Below are positions 1 to 23,250 of a stretch of 23,913 bases of DNA, one piece after another. A model generated the notes under the pieces. That model had not been told where the DNA came from and made no database searches. It worked only from the letters and a program-made list of their open reading frames with translations. A program made the translations under genes and the position numbers. The first letter of the stretch is position 1, and each line of letters starts with the position of its first letter. The stretch lies in the NCBI GenBank assembly GCA_019648995.1, contig BLXT01003909.1, forward strand, positions 1,927,557 to 1,951,469. Direction: 5' to 3'. Source of the DNA: Plakobranchus ocellatus (taxonomy: Eukaryota; Mollusca; Gastropoda; Plakobranchidae).

Positions 1-340
1 TTAATTAAGCAGCAGATGGAGGTGCAGGTGGTGGAGGAGGAGAAAATATAAAATGAAAATACGGAAGGAGAAAAGGAAGATGGGGAATAGAAAAAGAAGA
101 AACTGTAGAATTGGAACACCATGGGAAAGTAAGAAGAAAATGATGACTGCGAAGAAAAGGAATGGGGAGATACGACGAGGACGGAGAAAAAGAGGGATAG
201 CAGGTTATGAGGAGGAGGGAGAAAAAAGATGTGGAAAAGGAGGAGAAAGAAGGAAATAAGGAGGCAGAAGGCGATGCAGAAAAAGCGGCATAAGTGGAAT
301 AAAAAGCAGGAATGACACGATTAGAAAGAAAAGTAGAGGA
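1..340 (+). repeat. Purine-rich low-complexity block
   Basis: The + strand is dominated by A and G (mixed GAAG, GGAG and GAAAA steps) with few pyrimidines. Reading frames here give only Lys/Arg/Glu-rich or, on the other strand, Ser/Leu/Phe-rich low-complexity peptides, so I see no gene. It runs into the microsatellites that follow, and together they form about 600 bp of strand-asymmetric purine sequence. Confidence 0.6.
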
Positions 341-402
341 ACAGACAGGCAGACAGACAAACAGGTAGGCAAGCAGGCAGACAGACAGACAGACAGACAG
401 AC
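341..402 (+). repeat. (CAGA)n tetranucleotide microsatellite
   Basis: Tandem CAGA/GACA units, interrupted at first by CAGG and TAGG variants and nearly perfect from about 377 to 402. It abuts the GATA array directly, which suggests the two are a compound microsatellite that differs by a C-to-T change in the unit. Confidence 0.85.
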
Positions 403-403
403 G

Positions 404-462
<59 letters not shown>
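404..462 (+). repeat. (GATA)n tetranucleotide microsatellite
   Basis: About 14.75 perfect GATA units in 59 bp, followed by degenerate GATGGATAGACA units up to about 515. A long uninterrupted array like this is expected to be length-polymorphic. The frame on the opposite strand reads as a Leu-Ser-Ile-Tyr repeat and is not a gene. Confidence 0.95.
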
Positions 463-568
463 CAGTGGATAGATGGATAGACAGATGGACTAGTCGATGG
501 ATGGATGGAAAGATGAAGAGATCGGATACAGAGAGTGAGAGAAAGAGAAGAGAAGACAATAGAGTGAT

Positions 569-572
<4 letters not shown>

Positions 573-609
<37 letters not shown>
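573..609 (+). repeat. (AG)n dinucleotide microsatellite
   Basis: An uninterrupted AG repeat of 37 bp (18.5 units). It is a homopurine mirror repeat inside a wider purine-rich block, the kind of sequence able to adopt triplex (H-DNA) structure. Nothing shows that it has a function here. Confidence 0.95.
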
Positions 610-613
<4 letters not shown>

Positions 614-662
614 GGGTAGGGGACGGAGAGTAGGTCAGAGAAAGAGATGAAGAGATAAATTT

Positions 663-1012
663 GGTCGGCCTAGCAAGCAACCATAGATCTATCCTCAAAA
701 CTTTAATAATCTGATCATACATTATGGAAAAACTTTAGAGTGAACAGGAAATAAAAAATGACGAATCAATCTGTGAAACTATAAATCTAAATTTGTATGG
801 TTTTCAATTTTCTATTTCGTCTGAGTTTTTTGCTTTTATATAGATCTAATAGAAACATCTCAGTAGCCTTGACCGGGTAACAGTTACTAGATATCTAGTG
901 GCTGCGTGACTTTTCAAGTTCGGGAAAAAAAGTTAAAAATAATATAGTGCAACAGGGCAATAAGGTGCCATCAGCCTCCTTTCCCCCCCCCCCCACTTTT
1001 TTTTCCTCAGGC
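663..1012. other. Unassigned AT-rich sequence with a C12 run
   Basis: No gene is visible. It contains a run of 12 C at 983-994 followed by a T-rich run. Read on the minus strand these are a short A run and a G12 run directly downstream of the tRNA-like SINE head at 1013-1101, so part of this stretch may be the body or tail of that element. I cannot fix its far end. Confidence 0.4.
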
Positions 1013-1101
1013 CAGGGCGCGGGTGGCGGACCTCGAACCAGCAGTAGGAGGATCCCTGCATAGCTCAGGGCGAATTCGCTATCCACTGTGCCAGCAGCGT
1101 C
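1013..1101 (-). mobile_element. tRNA-derived SINE head (degenerate tRNA-like)
   Basis: On the minus strand there is an A-box-like TGGCACAGTGG (plus-strand 1083-1093) and, 43 nt further on, a B-box-like GGTTCGAGGTC (plus-strand 1029-1039): RNA polymerase III promoter boxes at tRNA-like spacing. Between them, CCCTG and CAGGG (plus-strand 1066-1070 and 1054-1058) form a perfect 5-bp anticodon-type stem with a 7-nt loop. The T-arm GCTGG/TCCGC (plus-strand 1038-1042 and 1026-1030) pairs at four of five positions around a 7-nt TTCGAGG loop. The acceptor stem pairs poorly and the position before the anticodon is not U, so it is unlikely to be a working tRNA. A SINE head or tRNA pseudogene fits better. 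I did not find target-site duplications. Confidence 0.55.
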
Positions 1102-1173
1102 CCAACAGAACAACATCAATGACGGCGATCAGAATGACTACAATTATGGAGATGCTGCGGCTGACTATAAAGA

Positions 1174-1325
1174 TAATGAAGAGGAGGAGGAGGAAGAGAA
1201 GAAGGAAGAGGATACTGGTGATGATGGTGATAGTGATGGTCATGATGATGATCTTTACAATTTTGATGGCAATGGTTTTTTATCTGATATTTCTAATAAT
1301 ATAATGATAATGATGATAATGATTT
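1174..1325 (+). repeat. GAG/GAT trinucleotide low-complexity tract
   Basis: Imperfect GAG/GAA units (about 1174-1215) pass into GAT/GGT units (about 1216-1250) and then AAT/GAT units (about 1298-1323). One frame reads as a long Glu/Asp-rich peptide through here, but its composition is entirely explained by the repeat, and the frame begins inside the SINE head. I do not call it a gene. Confidence 0.7.
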
Positions 1326-2290
1326 CGCCATCTACTGTGACTCACCAAGAAAAGAGAACATTGTCAAAGCCACTGCAAAACTCATTTCCAACAGGGCGGC
1401 TGACCAAAGAAATAGGGAAACTGACAAAGCAAATATCCCAATGCTTTTTGTTAAGTACTGAAAGCAGACCTGATTGTAAGTTTGCCAGACAGTTCAGACT
1501 AGAAAAATGAGCATCGAAATTCTGAATCACTGCAACCACACTACACAGCGTTGAATCCTAACAAAGTAACTCTAGAGCTTATCAAAGGCGTGATGGACAA
1601 ATAAAGAGACCAGGAAGCAGGTTACGATAGAATTATTGCCGTACATATTAAAACACAACTATCAGGACTGCGATAGGCAAGACATTGAAAGGACCTTTTC
1701 AAAAGAATATAGTTACACTCAAGAGGTACAGTAATATGCTTATGCTGACTTCGGGGTAAAAAAAAAAAAAAGGAAAATCCCTTGAATTTAATTTCTTACT
1801 GGTATAAAACTGGCTTATGAGACATATCAACATGAGAGAGAGCTTGGTAATTTTTTTTTTGTTTTTTTGTTTTTTTTTAAATTGCGTTTCATAAGGGAAA
1901 ACTGTTTCAAACAATTTTTTGAAACATCAGAATGATCATAGTATCAAAATATCCCCGAATGGCCGAATGGTTGCCTACTTAGTTCATCATAATAGATAAA
2001 AACAATTGCAGACCGAAAGCGCTGGTACCCTTTTTCTTTATCTCATTCGATGGCCCTTTCGTTGAGGTTTATGACCGACTGAGTCCAATGGTTTACCCAT
2101 TGCTGTAGGCCTAGGTGGCCTAAGCCCGATGTTGTTTCCAACTCTGCAGATCCTAATCGTCGAAACATCAGACTAGTAGGTCTACGCCTTCGCTAAGACC
2201 AATCACTCGTCTGCCCTGTAGAGCTAACCTTCTTCCCTCGCGTTGAAAATGGGTTACTCCCACTACCTTTGGCCTTTACCAAGTGGTTTC
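1326..2290. other. Upstream intergenic sequence, no gene recognised
   Basis: Mostly AT-rich with A and T runs at 1757-1770 and 1850-1878. From about 2040 to 2290 it becomes distinctly richer in GC and CpG, which could mark the distal promoter region of the oxidase gene or an old repeat. No reading frame has family-like sequence that I can support. Confidence 0.4.
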
Positions 2291-2295
2291 GTCTA

Positions 2296-2303
2296 TGACG
2301 TCA
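2296..2303. promoter_or_regulatory. Perfect CRE-type octamer upstream of the oxidase gene
   Basis: TGACGTCA, the palindromic site bound by CREB/ATF bZIP factors, lies about 640 bp upstream of the first ATG, at the edge of a GC-richer patch. The match is exact, but an 8-bp site can occur by chance in 24 kb, and nothing in the sequence shows that it is used. Confidence 0.35.
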
Positions 2304-2791
2304 AATGGGGTTAGCAGCTGACACAAAACGGGCACGTAGGCCAAGACCTAGTCTTCCTTCTTCCAACGCTCCGCTAGTCAGACCACCAGATTATATTATT
2401 TACGCCCAGAAAGCAGACGAGGAGAAAGGCCAATTGGAAACACATATATACAAAAAAAAAACTTTGATTCTGGAAGAAACAAAGCAAAGGGGATTTTTGG
2501 CACTGGAAATTTACTTACATTTTACAAGGGATTCTACGATGAGGATGGTTTTATAGGCGATTTTGATTGTAATTCGTGACAATAATTTCTTGGCAAAGAG
2601 GAGCCTAGTCCTAGGCAGGGCTTGCTACGAAAAGTCTAGCCTAGCCTGCGCTCTGTCCTAGTTGGGTGTTCTTCAAGCTCTCTCCTCTGCCTAACTAGAT
2701 CTAGCCTTCATAAAGTCCTTTTCGTTGCTGGCCATGTCTATGCGCCCCTTTGGCTAAGGGCGTTTGGTCTGTGGCGAAAGTTAAATTTCGA
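2304..2791. other. Proximal upstream region of the oxidase gene
   Basis: No gene recognised. It contains several CTAG-rich patches (CCTAGTCCTAGG-like at about 2605, and TAGCCTAGCCTG at about 2638). A reading frame across 2305-2556 gives no recognisable family signature. This is the likely location of proximal promoter elements. Confidence 0.35.
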
Positions 2792-2820
2792 TATAAATTT
2801 TATCACAAGTTTATTCAGTG
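2792..2820 (+). promoter_or_regulatory. Candidate TATA box and initiator
   Basis: TATAAAT at 2792-2798 is followed by TCAGTG at 2815-2820, an initiator-like hexamer whose A is at 2817, 25 bp from the first T of the TATA motif. Metazoan TATA-to-start spacing is usually near 30 bp, so the fit is close but slightly short. If used, it gives a 5' leader of about 124 nt before the ATG at 2941, with no need for an upstream exon. AT-rich sequence makes TATA matches common, so this is tentative. Confidence 0.3.
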
Positions 2821-2830
2821 ATCTGTGTGT

Positions 2831-2836
2831 ATGTAA
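2831..2836 (+). promoter_or_regulatory. AUG-stop minimal upstream ORF in the putative leader
   Basis: ATG followed at once by TAA, 110 nt before the first in-frame ATG of the oxidase. It is the only ATG between the candidate start site (2817) and 2941. Start-stop elements of this kind are known to stall or delay initiating ribosomes. Its relevance depends on the leader really covering this position. Confidence 0.3.
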
Positions 2837-2940
2837 GGAGGAAAAATTCTGTGCTATTAACGAATCATTTTTACTATTGTGGTGGTTAAATCACTGAGTT
2901 TCACATAAAAATATTCTGAGACCACTTAATTATTGTCTTC

Positions 2941-16478
<13,538 letters not shown>

Positions 16479-18010
16479 TGAAAAACCAGTTAGCTTGTAA
16501 AGCATCGGCTTTGGACAGGAAAGTCTAGGATTTATTATTGTGGCCTCTGTTCCTTCTAGACTGGAGACTTTTAACAGGTGTATAAGATGAGAGCCTGAAA
16601 AAGATACTCCTTTCTTTGCCTTCCAACTAATTTAAGAAGTGTGGATGCGATTCTTTCTTTTTTTTCTTTGTTTTGGTTTTATTAACAAAATCCTTTTCCT
16701 TTATGATTTTTGTGCATTTCTTTTGTATTGTGAAGAGCATAATATGTTGTCTTTGATCTTGTTTGTTGCTGTTATGTTTGAAATTTCTTGTAAAACTTGT
16801 TTTAACCTTTTCATTTTCATTTCTTTTATCCATTCATTCATTTTGTTCTTTGTCAATTTTTTTTTCAAACTTCAGTTTTTCTTCAGGATTTGTTTTCCAT
16901 CTTTTTCTATAACCAGCAAATAGTTATGAAATCTATTGATCTTAAATGAATTTACCAGCATTACAAAGCTTGTCTTTTGAGATTATCAAATGTCATGCTC
17001 ATCGTGTGAATTTTTGTGCATTTAACATTCATCAGATGATATTTTTTATAATAATAGGAATTGAGTTGCATGTGTACCTCTGAATTTTAGGCTGGACAAA
17101 TATCCCCATGTTTTTCTTATTTCAATGATTTTCTCTTCAGAATGTTTATGTGTAGGAAAAGGGTTGAAAGGACCTTAAGTTTATTAATTGCTTTTTTTTC
17201 ATTGGCATTTTTGGATAATTTTTCTTTTTTTTTCTTTTTTCTAAACAAATTCTCTAGCCAAACTGAAGTTAAATTGATTTTTTTAAATGTAATTTTCTTA
17301 CATTCATCCCCTCTTGCATTCAGAATTGATTGATACCACTACCAGTAAATGCAGAGGCAATAAATTTGGAAATTACAAACTTTCAATGCAGGAAGAACTA
17401 ATATGGAACCTACTAACTTATGTTCTTAAAAAATTAAGAAAACTGTGTTTCTCCACAAAATATAGACATTTAAGATCATTTATCTCTTAAAGTCTGTAAG
17501 TTACTTTTGTTTTGCAGTTCATTTTTTATTCTTGTTTTTCTCTTTTTTCTCTTCTTTTAATCATTTTAATGATTTTTTAAAAATTCTTTCCTGCAATATC
17601 CTTTTTTTTCTGTATGGTCTGTCTGTATGTTGATCTAGATCAAAGGTGTCTTGATAGATATCATTGGAACAGGGATATGCATTTTTCTCGCCAAAAGATG
17701 AAATTTCCTTTTTAGAAATAATTAATATATTGTAGGTTTATTTATTTTCATTTGGCAAAATTTCTTATGTATGATATTAGATTCATAAAAGGCATTTTAC
17801 TTCACTGTGCCAAGCTATTACAACTGTGTATTTAATATTTTTTCCTTACTACAATACATATCTTCAGAAAAGATTAGTATGTTTTGAAATCAATCCTAAG
17901 TTTAGAATGTCAAGTCATGTATTGCATATATGCCTTTTTTCTTTGTTGGTGTTGTTGGCTTTTTTTTTCTTTGGAGAGGCTGAAAACAGAACATATATAT
18001 CTTAATTTTA
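16479..18010 (+). other. Probable 3' UTR, T-rich
   Basis: T-rich sequence directly after the stop codon without a convincing coding frame. Open frames at 16639-16923 and 17142-17333 are rich in Phe/Leu/Ser because of the T runs. The first canonical AATAAA is at 17359, and a better-placed one at 19586 would make a UTR of about 3.1 kb. The true end is not fixed by the sequence. Confidence 0.5.
17359..17364 (+). terminator. First canonical polyadenylation signal after the stop
   Basis: AATAAA 881 nt after the oxidase stop codon. The downstream 40 nt are only mildly rich in G and T, so use is uncertain. AATAAA is frequent by chance in DNA this AT-rich. Confidence 0.25.
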
Positions 18011-18231
18011 TGTCTCAAGACCAGCCCAGTCGAGTATGGAGTGGCATTTTGAACATTTTAAAACTGGGTAGAGGTATCTTTGTTCAAACCAAGATATTGT
18101 TTTTATTATCTTATTTTTTTCGTTGTGTTAAAAGACACTTCAAAAAAGGAAACAAAGAAATTAAATTTTTTTTTTTTTCACTCAAAAGAATTTTATGTTC
18201 CATTCGACTCACAAGGACTAGTCTCAAGACA
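18011..18231 (+). mobile_element. Fold-back (MITE-like) element, copy A
   Basis: Starts TGTCTCAAGACCAGCC and ends GACTAGTCTCAAGACA, which pair imperfectly as terminal inverted repeats over about 15 bp. Its first 49 columns align with copy B at about three-quarters identity, including SGI/L-like coding-neutral sequence up to TTAAAAC. The right ends match as well (GACTCA..AGGACTAGTCT against GACTCAGTAGGACTGGTCT). The middle holds a T run and is more diverged. No transposase. It lies in the likely 3' UTR or just past the gene. Confidence 0.5.
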
Positions 18232-20328
18232 TTCATTAAGAAGCCAATTTATTCTTTGGGAATACACTTATGATAAGCCTGTTTTTTCAGCTAGTTGTGA
18301 ACTTGTATTGTATTTATCAGGATTGGTTGCGGAACATATTTGAAAATGTGTATATGTGAGTTATTGAATCTAATAATGTAATATAGTAGAAATGATCACA
18401 TGGACAGAGAACTGTACAGATTATGATTTGAAAATATATCTCTTTTATTTTATTAACATAAATCCAGCAACATAATGGATCTGTGATCTCATGAGTTTAC
18501 CACTTTCAATCAATTAATCAAATGTGAAATGATGTAAAATTCTAATATGTATATGGGAAATAAAATGGGTGGTTACTAAATGATGTCTTCTCTGTTGCTG
18601 CATAGAAAACTTTTCAGCTTTTACATCCCTGTTCATACATCATATGCTCTGTTGCACAAAATCACATGTCATGTTCTTAAATAAATGCCCAGGTCCGTTT
18701 TTTGGACACACATCTGGGCTGATTCTTTTTCCATTCATTTTGTGTTTGTTTTTTTTTTTTTCGGTTTCCCTGAAAGAAAATATTAATAGGATGCTAAACA
18801 AATAAGCCCAAGTTAAAGCATATTTGTATGTACTCGGTGGTTTTAACATTTTGTCACTAGGGAAGTGTGAGACTGACAGTATCGTGAATGCTAAAAACTC
18901 CACATTTTTTTTTTTGAGACAGCCTAAATCTCTCTCTATCTATCTCTTTTGTTTTGGTTTTTTTTTTATAAGAAATTTACAATTTTTGTAGAAGGGTTTT
19001 AGCATTTTTACATTGTCATCTGGTATTGATAATGGAATCATATTTTTATTTAGTCCATCGTTTTCCTTCCATTTAAATCAGTTAAATTGAGATGTTGGTA
19101 AAAGAAAAAAAAAAAACAGCTTCTGTGTTCAACATGTACTTTGTTAAAGTTTTTGTCTGGTATATTGTCATTTTGATGAATGGAGCACAATGCTTTTATT
19201 TTCAATAACAACGAATTATTTTTCTAAATGCATTTTGCCTTACTGTTTAGGCAGTCTTGCTCACAGCAAACAAATGGCCAATGTTACCAATTCATCCAAC
19301 TGGCATTGTCAAGTAATGTGTGGGTGCAACACCTGTGAAATTGAAAGTTCATGTATGAATGAGAACCGTGTAGTTTATTAGGCAGGTGCAAATGGATAAA
19401 GATCAGGCACAATAGTCAATAATATCAATGGAGACCAGGATCTGGTGCTCAAAAGTTGTGAAGCAAATCCTTTTCCCATGTATACACAAGTGAAACTGTT
19501 CAAGATGTCTTGCTTACAATTTTGATAAGAGTGTTGTGTTTCAAGGCATTGTTCAAATTCAATTTCATTTCCAAGCCAAGAGGGAAATAAAAGTTCTTAT
19601 TTGTGGCTGTCACTTTGTTTTGCTCAGTTCATCTAAAGAATGTTTTCCGAGTTAGGGAGCCACAATTATTGCCCATGTCCTTCAATTCCACTGATTTATA
19701 AAATGTTTTTCACAGGAGTTTTTTTGCAATAGTTGCCTTTGTATGATTTATTGGACCAATAGAATAATTAAACAAAGCCTTTCTCTTGGTCAATCAAACT
19801 TAGACCTCATTGCAACAAATATTCTACAAATAAAAAAAAATTATCAAAACAAAATAAATTTGCTTCCCCCTCTCTGTAGTTTAGCTTGATTCTTCTTTCT
19901 TATTATTATTCAGTCTAATAATATTGTATATGCCTTTGAATTGTTTAAGATGATTTAATTTTGTGATTAATAATGATATTACATTGTTCGATAGCATTTA
20001 CTTTCCTGAAAAAGATTTTTATAAATTTTGTTGTCGTGGTCATGTCTTTTTGTTTGGCTTTTTTTTTTATCATATCGAAACAAACAAACAAAAAAATTCA
20101 TCCCATTACTTTACTATTCTCAAGTGTTCAGATGTTCATTTTTCAAATCTGTAAATATTAGTTATATATAATTTTTTTCATCTCAAGATAATGTATATTA
20201 TAATGGGACTCTCTTTTTTTTTTTTTTTCATTCCATTGGGAACTGCTTCTCCCTGAGTTGAAATGTTTCTTTACTAAAAAGCTATGATTTCGTTCATGTT
20301 GCTATGGCTTATGTTTTGTTTTATTGTG
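18232..20328 (+). other. Distal 3' UTR or intergenic, AT-rich
   Basis: No gene supported. It has many T runs and AATAAA at 18559, 18680 and 19586. A frame at 19190-19381 preceded by an acceptor-like TTTAG reads as a plausible-looking short peptide, but it has no family signature and I leave it uncalled. Confidence 0.4.
19586..19591 (+). terminator. Well-placed distal polyadenylation signal
   Basis: AATAAA followed within 10-35 nt by a GT-rich stretch (TTATTTGTGGCTGTCACTTTG), the usual arrangement for cleavage and polyadenylation. If it belongs to the oxidase gene, the last exon is about 3.2 kb and includes fold-back copy A. Confidence 0.35.
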
Positions 20329-20565
20329 TGTCTCAAGACCAGTCAAACGAGGTGGAAGTGGAATTTCGAATGTATTAAAACACCGAAGCAGCACTAAGAA
20401 ACTTCTTTCTGTGAGCTCTGGATAGAGCTTTGCTGGTTTTGAGCCAAGATATGAGCTTTTAAATGTTTCTTTGAATACTTTAAAGAGAGAAAGAAAGACC
20501 TTAAAATTTGTTTTTTTAAAACATTTGATATGCGACATCTGACTCAGTAGGACTGGTCTTGTTTC
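20329..20565 (+). mobile_element. Fold-back (MITE-like) element, copy B
   Basis: CAAGACCAGTC at 20334-20344 and GACTGGTCTTG at 20551-20561 are perfect 11-bp inverted repeats, 228 bp end to end. A second paired block lies at the same offset from both ends: CGAATGTATTAAAAC (20367-20381) against 20514-20527. The arms therefore extend about 48 bp with mismatches. It is related to copy A, 2.3 kb upstream, in the same orientation. The interior has no transposase. No clear target duplication; TCT-like flanks are uninformative. Confidence 0.55.
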
Positions 20566-23039
20566 TATTTGATCTATTGTATATAATATACTACAAACTA
20601 CAGTTCTTAACAGCAGGCACAATTTCTATTTTTATGAAAATTGAATCGTTTGGTTTCTTCCTTTTTTATTTCCATCTTCTTTACGCAGCTGTTCACACTT
20701 TTTTTACAGAAATTTTATCGTTAGGAAGTGGGCAAGTGTAAAAATAGAGCTAAAAAAATTCAATCTGTACGCTATATCAGAATTGTATGCTCTTATTTTT
20801 TACTTTGAATCACAGGCTATGTAGTTCCTTCGTCCTTCCCATTATTTCTCAAATTATTGATTTTGGTGCTATGCACAGCAAAAAGTGCATGCTGCTGGAG
20901 ATGGATTTGTCTCTTTTCGTTTATTTAAAAAAACCAACAAAACATTAACAAGTAGTATTAAAAGAAAACTTCTCTAACTTCTTTTGAAAATAAGATCAGC
21001 TTGTTTTCTTTTCTTTTTTTTCCTTTCTTTTTTTTTTTTTTTTTTTTGGAGCTGATGATGTTTGAATGATATATGATATTACTGAGTTTTGTTTTTAGTT
21101 TGAAATTGATAATTTGATTTTGAGTATGTGGCTCGCATGTTTGTGATCCCCAAATTTTGTGAAAACGTTTTTCACTTGTCTTTTCAGCATCTCCTAAAGG
21201 GATGATGATCTCTATTATATACAGATCTATACATGTGTATGTTTTATGCTCTCTTAAGCCGGTATAATGATGCACAAAAATTAATAATCATTGTGATAAA
21301 GGGTGGCCTACCCAAGCACTGTCTGCAGCCATTATGGTACTACTCAAGATTTTCATTTTTTCATTTGTTGTTTGTACTTTTCTTCCCTTGATTGAGTAAA
21401 ACACACAATTAGTGCAACGGTTTATTTATCATGTCACTAATGATAGTCTGAGGAAGGGCATGGCTCTAGATCCAGTGCAGTTTGCAGTGTCTCACCTCAA
21501 AAAGTGATACGCTTGAATGCAAAGTACAGTATTTTGTGAAGTATGGTGTGAAGCTCAGAATGATATATTTGTACAGACAAAATTTCAGTATGTTTGACTG
21601 ACTTGCTTTTTTTTTTTTTTTTTTTTTTCTTGGGAGTCTAAAAGTTTAAAATAGTTAAAGTGTGTAAACAAGAGCTCTTTTTGAATTTCATATAAATAAA
21701 TATACTACTTCAGCATTGCAAATTTGCATTATGATTTTAGTGAAACTGACTACAGATTTATTAATATTATATGTATTGCTCATTTTAAAAAAAATTATGT
21801 TTATTTTATTTTATTTTTTTTTTTTGTTTGAAGGATGCGTTTTTCTTTGAATGTGCTGGGTGTTAGAGGATGTAGAATTATTTGTGCTGTATTTATTGAT
21901 CGTGTTGTAGTTTCTGTCAATTTAAATGATTTTCTTCCTTGTCTGCATGTCAGAAAGTTAATAAAACAATACTTACTCGACCTACAGCTTTGACTGACTT
22001 TTGTGAGGATCAGTGTCTTGTCCATACATGTATTAAAAATAAATGGCAAATGTCTGGTCACCACAAAACAAAAAGTGTTTAAAGTATAATGTACAATCAT
22101 CAAAGTTATCAAGTCTTTCACATCCAAATTCTCTCAGGTTCTTTGGGACAACCATGCAGTGTTTGTTAGGGTTGTTGTTCTTTAGGAAACACAAGACTTA
22201 CGTTCCATGGCTGGTCTTTCCACTAAAAGGACTCAGTTTGTGGTGATATTGCACATAACAAATCATTAGTGTGTCCAAGGGGCAATGATGACTTATACAT
22301 CAATGTTGTTGTTGTTATAATGTCAAAAGTTTAAAAAGTTATGTTTTATAAATTATATTCGATTTTTTTTTAATTCTGAAAAGTAATATTATAATGTTGG
22401 CATAGAAAGTTAAGCTAGATATATTTATAGAAGATTTTTAATGAAAAAAAGTTTTATTAGAGAGCATTTATTATCTTAAATGTAGCAAATTTTGAAACGC
22501 AGGCAAATCCATATTCAAACTTGAAACTCAAAAGAGAGCAATGCAGTTGTTAAGTAAAGCGAGCATGCAAAGGATAAGAAGGCGGAAAAAAAAGTCACCG
22601 CTGCAAGTGTTTGCAGAACAACCAGTCGCTTATGTATCATTTGATTGATTCTGACTTGTATTGTAAAGAGAGGATGGGATTTATATTTAACAAGTGACCT
22701 TTAAAAAAAAATAAAACAAAATAGCAAGTCAATTTGGAGATCAGTATTTTGAGGTTTTCTCCGTCGACACACATATATACAGTATACGAAATTTTAAAGA
22801 TTGTGCACAACAATAAATTCAATGAATCAAAGGCAGCTCTGCATTTTCTTCTTAATATAGAACTCTTTCTAAATAACTAAATGTATTATCTTTATTTTTT
22901 TCTATATTTTGTTTGTTTCTGTGTGCGTCCGTCTGCAGTGTAAAGTGTATCCTCACAGACTGCAACATTTATAATCTAATACTTCAAAATATAAACCTAT
23001 GTACCGGTAATTAGTTTTTGCTTCCAGTGTAGTAATAAT
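20566..23039. other. Intergenic AT-rich sequence with long T runs
   Basis: Contains T runs of 20 (21028-21047) and 22 (21607-21628), several AATAAA motifs (for example 21960 and 22812) and no reading frame with recognisable features. Minus-strand frames at 20958-21275 and 21801-22127 are driven by the homopolymers. Confidence 0.45.
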
Positions 23040-23250
23040 TCAATGAATGAGTAGCGTACAATTAAGTGCATCATGGTTTTAATTAGTGATCGCTCGAGAT
23101 AAACCTCTTTCAGTACCAATTCATTTGACGTTTTTCCAGTCCATGATATCCTCATCATTCTTCTGATAAAGCACATCTCTCATGTTCTAGTTTTTTCTCT
23201 ATTTCTTAGTTTATTGTCCAACACTCACAACCAAACTGTCCTTAGTACCG
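23040..23250 (-). pseudogene. Second decayed non-LTR retrotransposon RT fragment
   Basis: On the minus strand the pieces FGCECWTIN (about 23220-23245), then RRMMRISWTGKTSNELVL (about 23115-23165), then ERSLIKTM (about 23070-23095) appear in order. They match the familiar LINE pattern YGCETWTL, then RRMLRISWTxxxSNEEVL, then LLKTIxxRxLxFLGH, which lies after the reverse transcriptase core. A frameshift and stop lie between the first two pieces. The final FLGH-like block is eroded. It is 5'-truncated, non-functional and on the same strand as the intron 1 LINE, but its wording is of a different family. Confidence 0.7.

Noticed and set aside
1088-1510. A 140-codon + strand open frame with a Glu/Asp-rich run
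   Set aside because: It begins inside the SINE head and its acidic stretch is the direct translation of a GAG/GAT trinucleotide tract; there is no domain, splice or promoter support.
1320-1690. A hint of reverse transcriptase-like wording (AGYDRIIAVHIK) in broken + strand frames
   Set aside because: Only one short piece resembles the RT start motif, and the flanking pieces do not follow the expected order, so it is too weak to call.
1950-2060. A pol III A-box-like TGGCCGAATGG at 1960-1970 resembling a Leu/Ser tRNA start
   Set aside because: No convincing B box at a suitable distance and no tRNA arms could be drawn.
19190-19381. A possible alternative last exon (acceptor-like TTTAG, then about 40 codons to a stop)
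   Set aside because: It would join exon 5 in phase, but the peptide has no family resemblance and lies nearly 3 kb past exon 6; chance is the simpler explanation.
18016-20430. The idea that copies A and B are duplicated coding exons rather than repeats
   Set aside because: Copy B opens as a short Ser/Lys/Arg-rich frame after an AG, but copy A is out of frame with it, and both copies are bounded by inverted repeats, which fits a fold-back element better.
20958-22127. Minus-strand open frames of about 105-108 codons
   Set aside because: They start or end in long T runs (Lys runs on the minus strand) and contain no recognisable domains.
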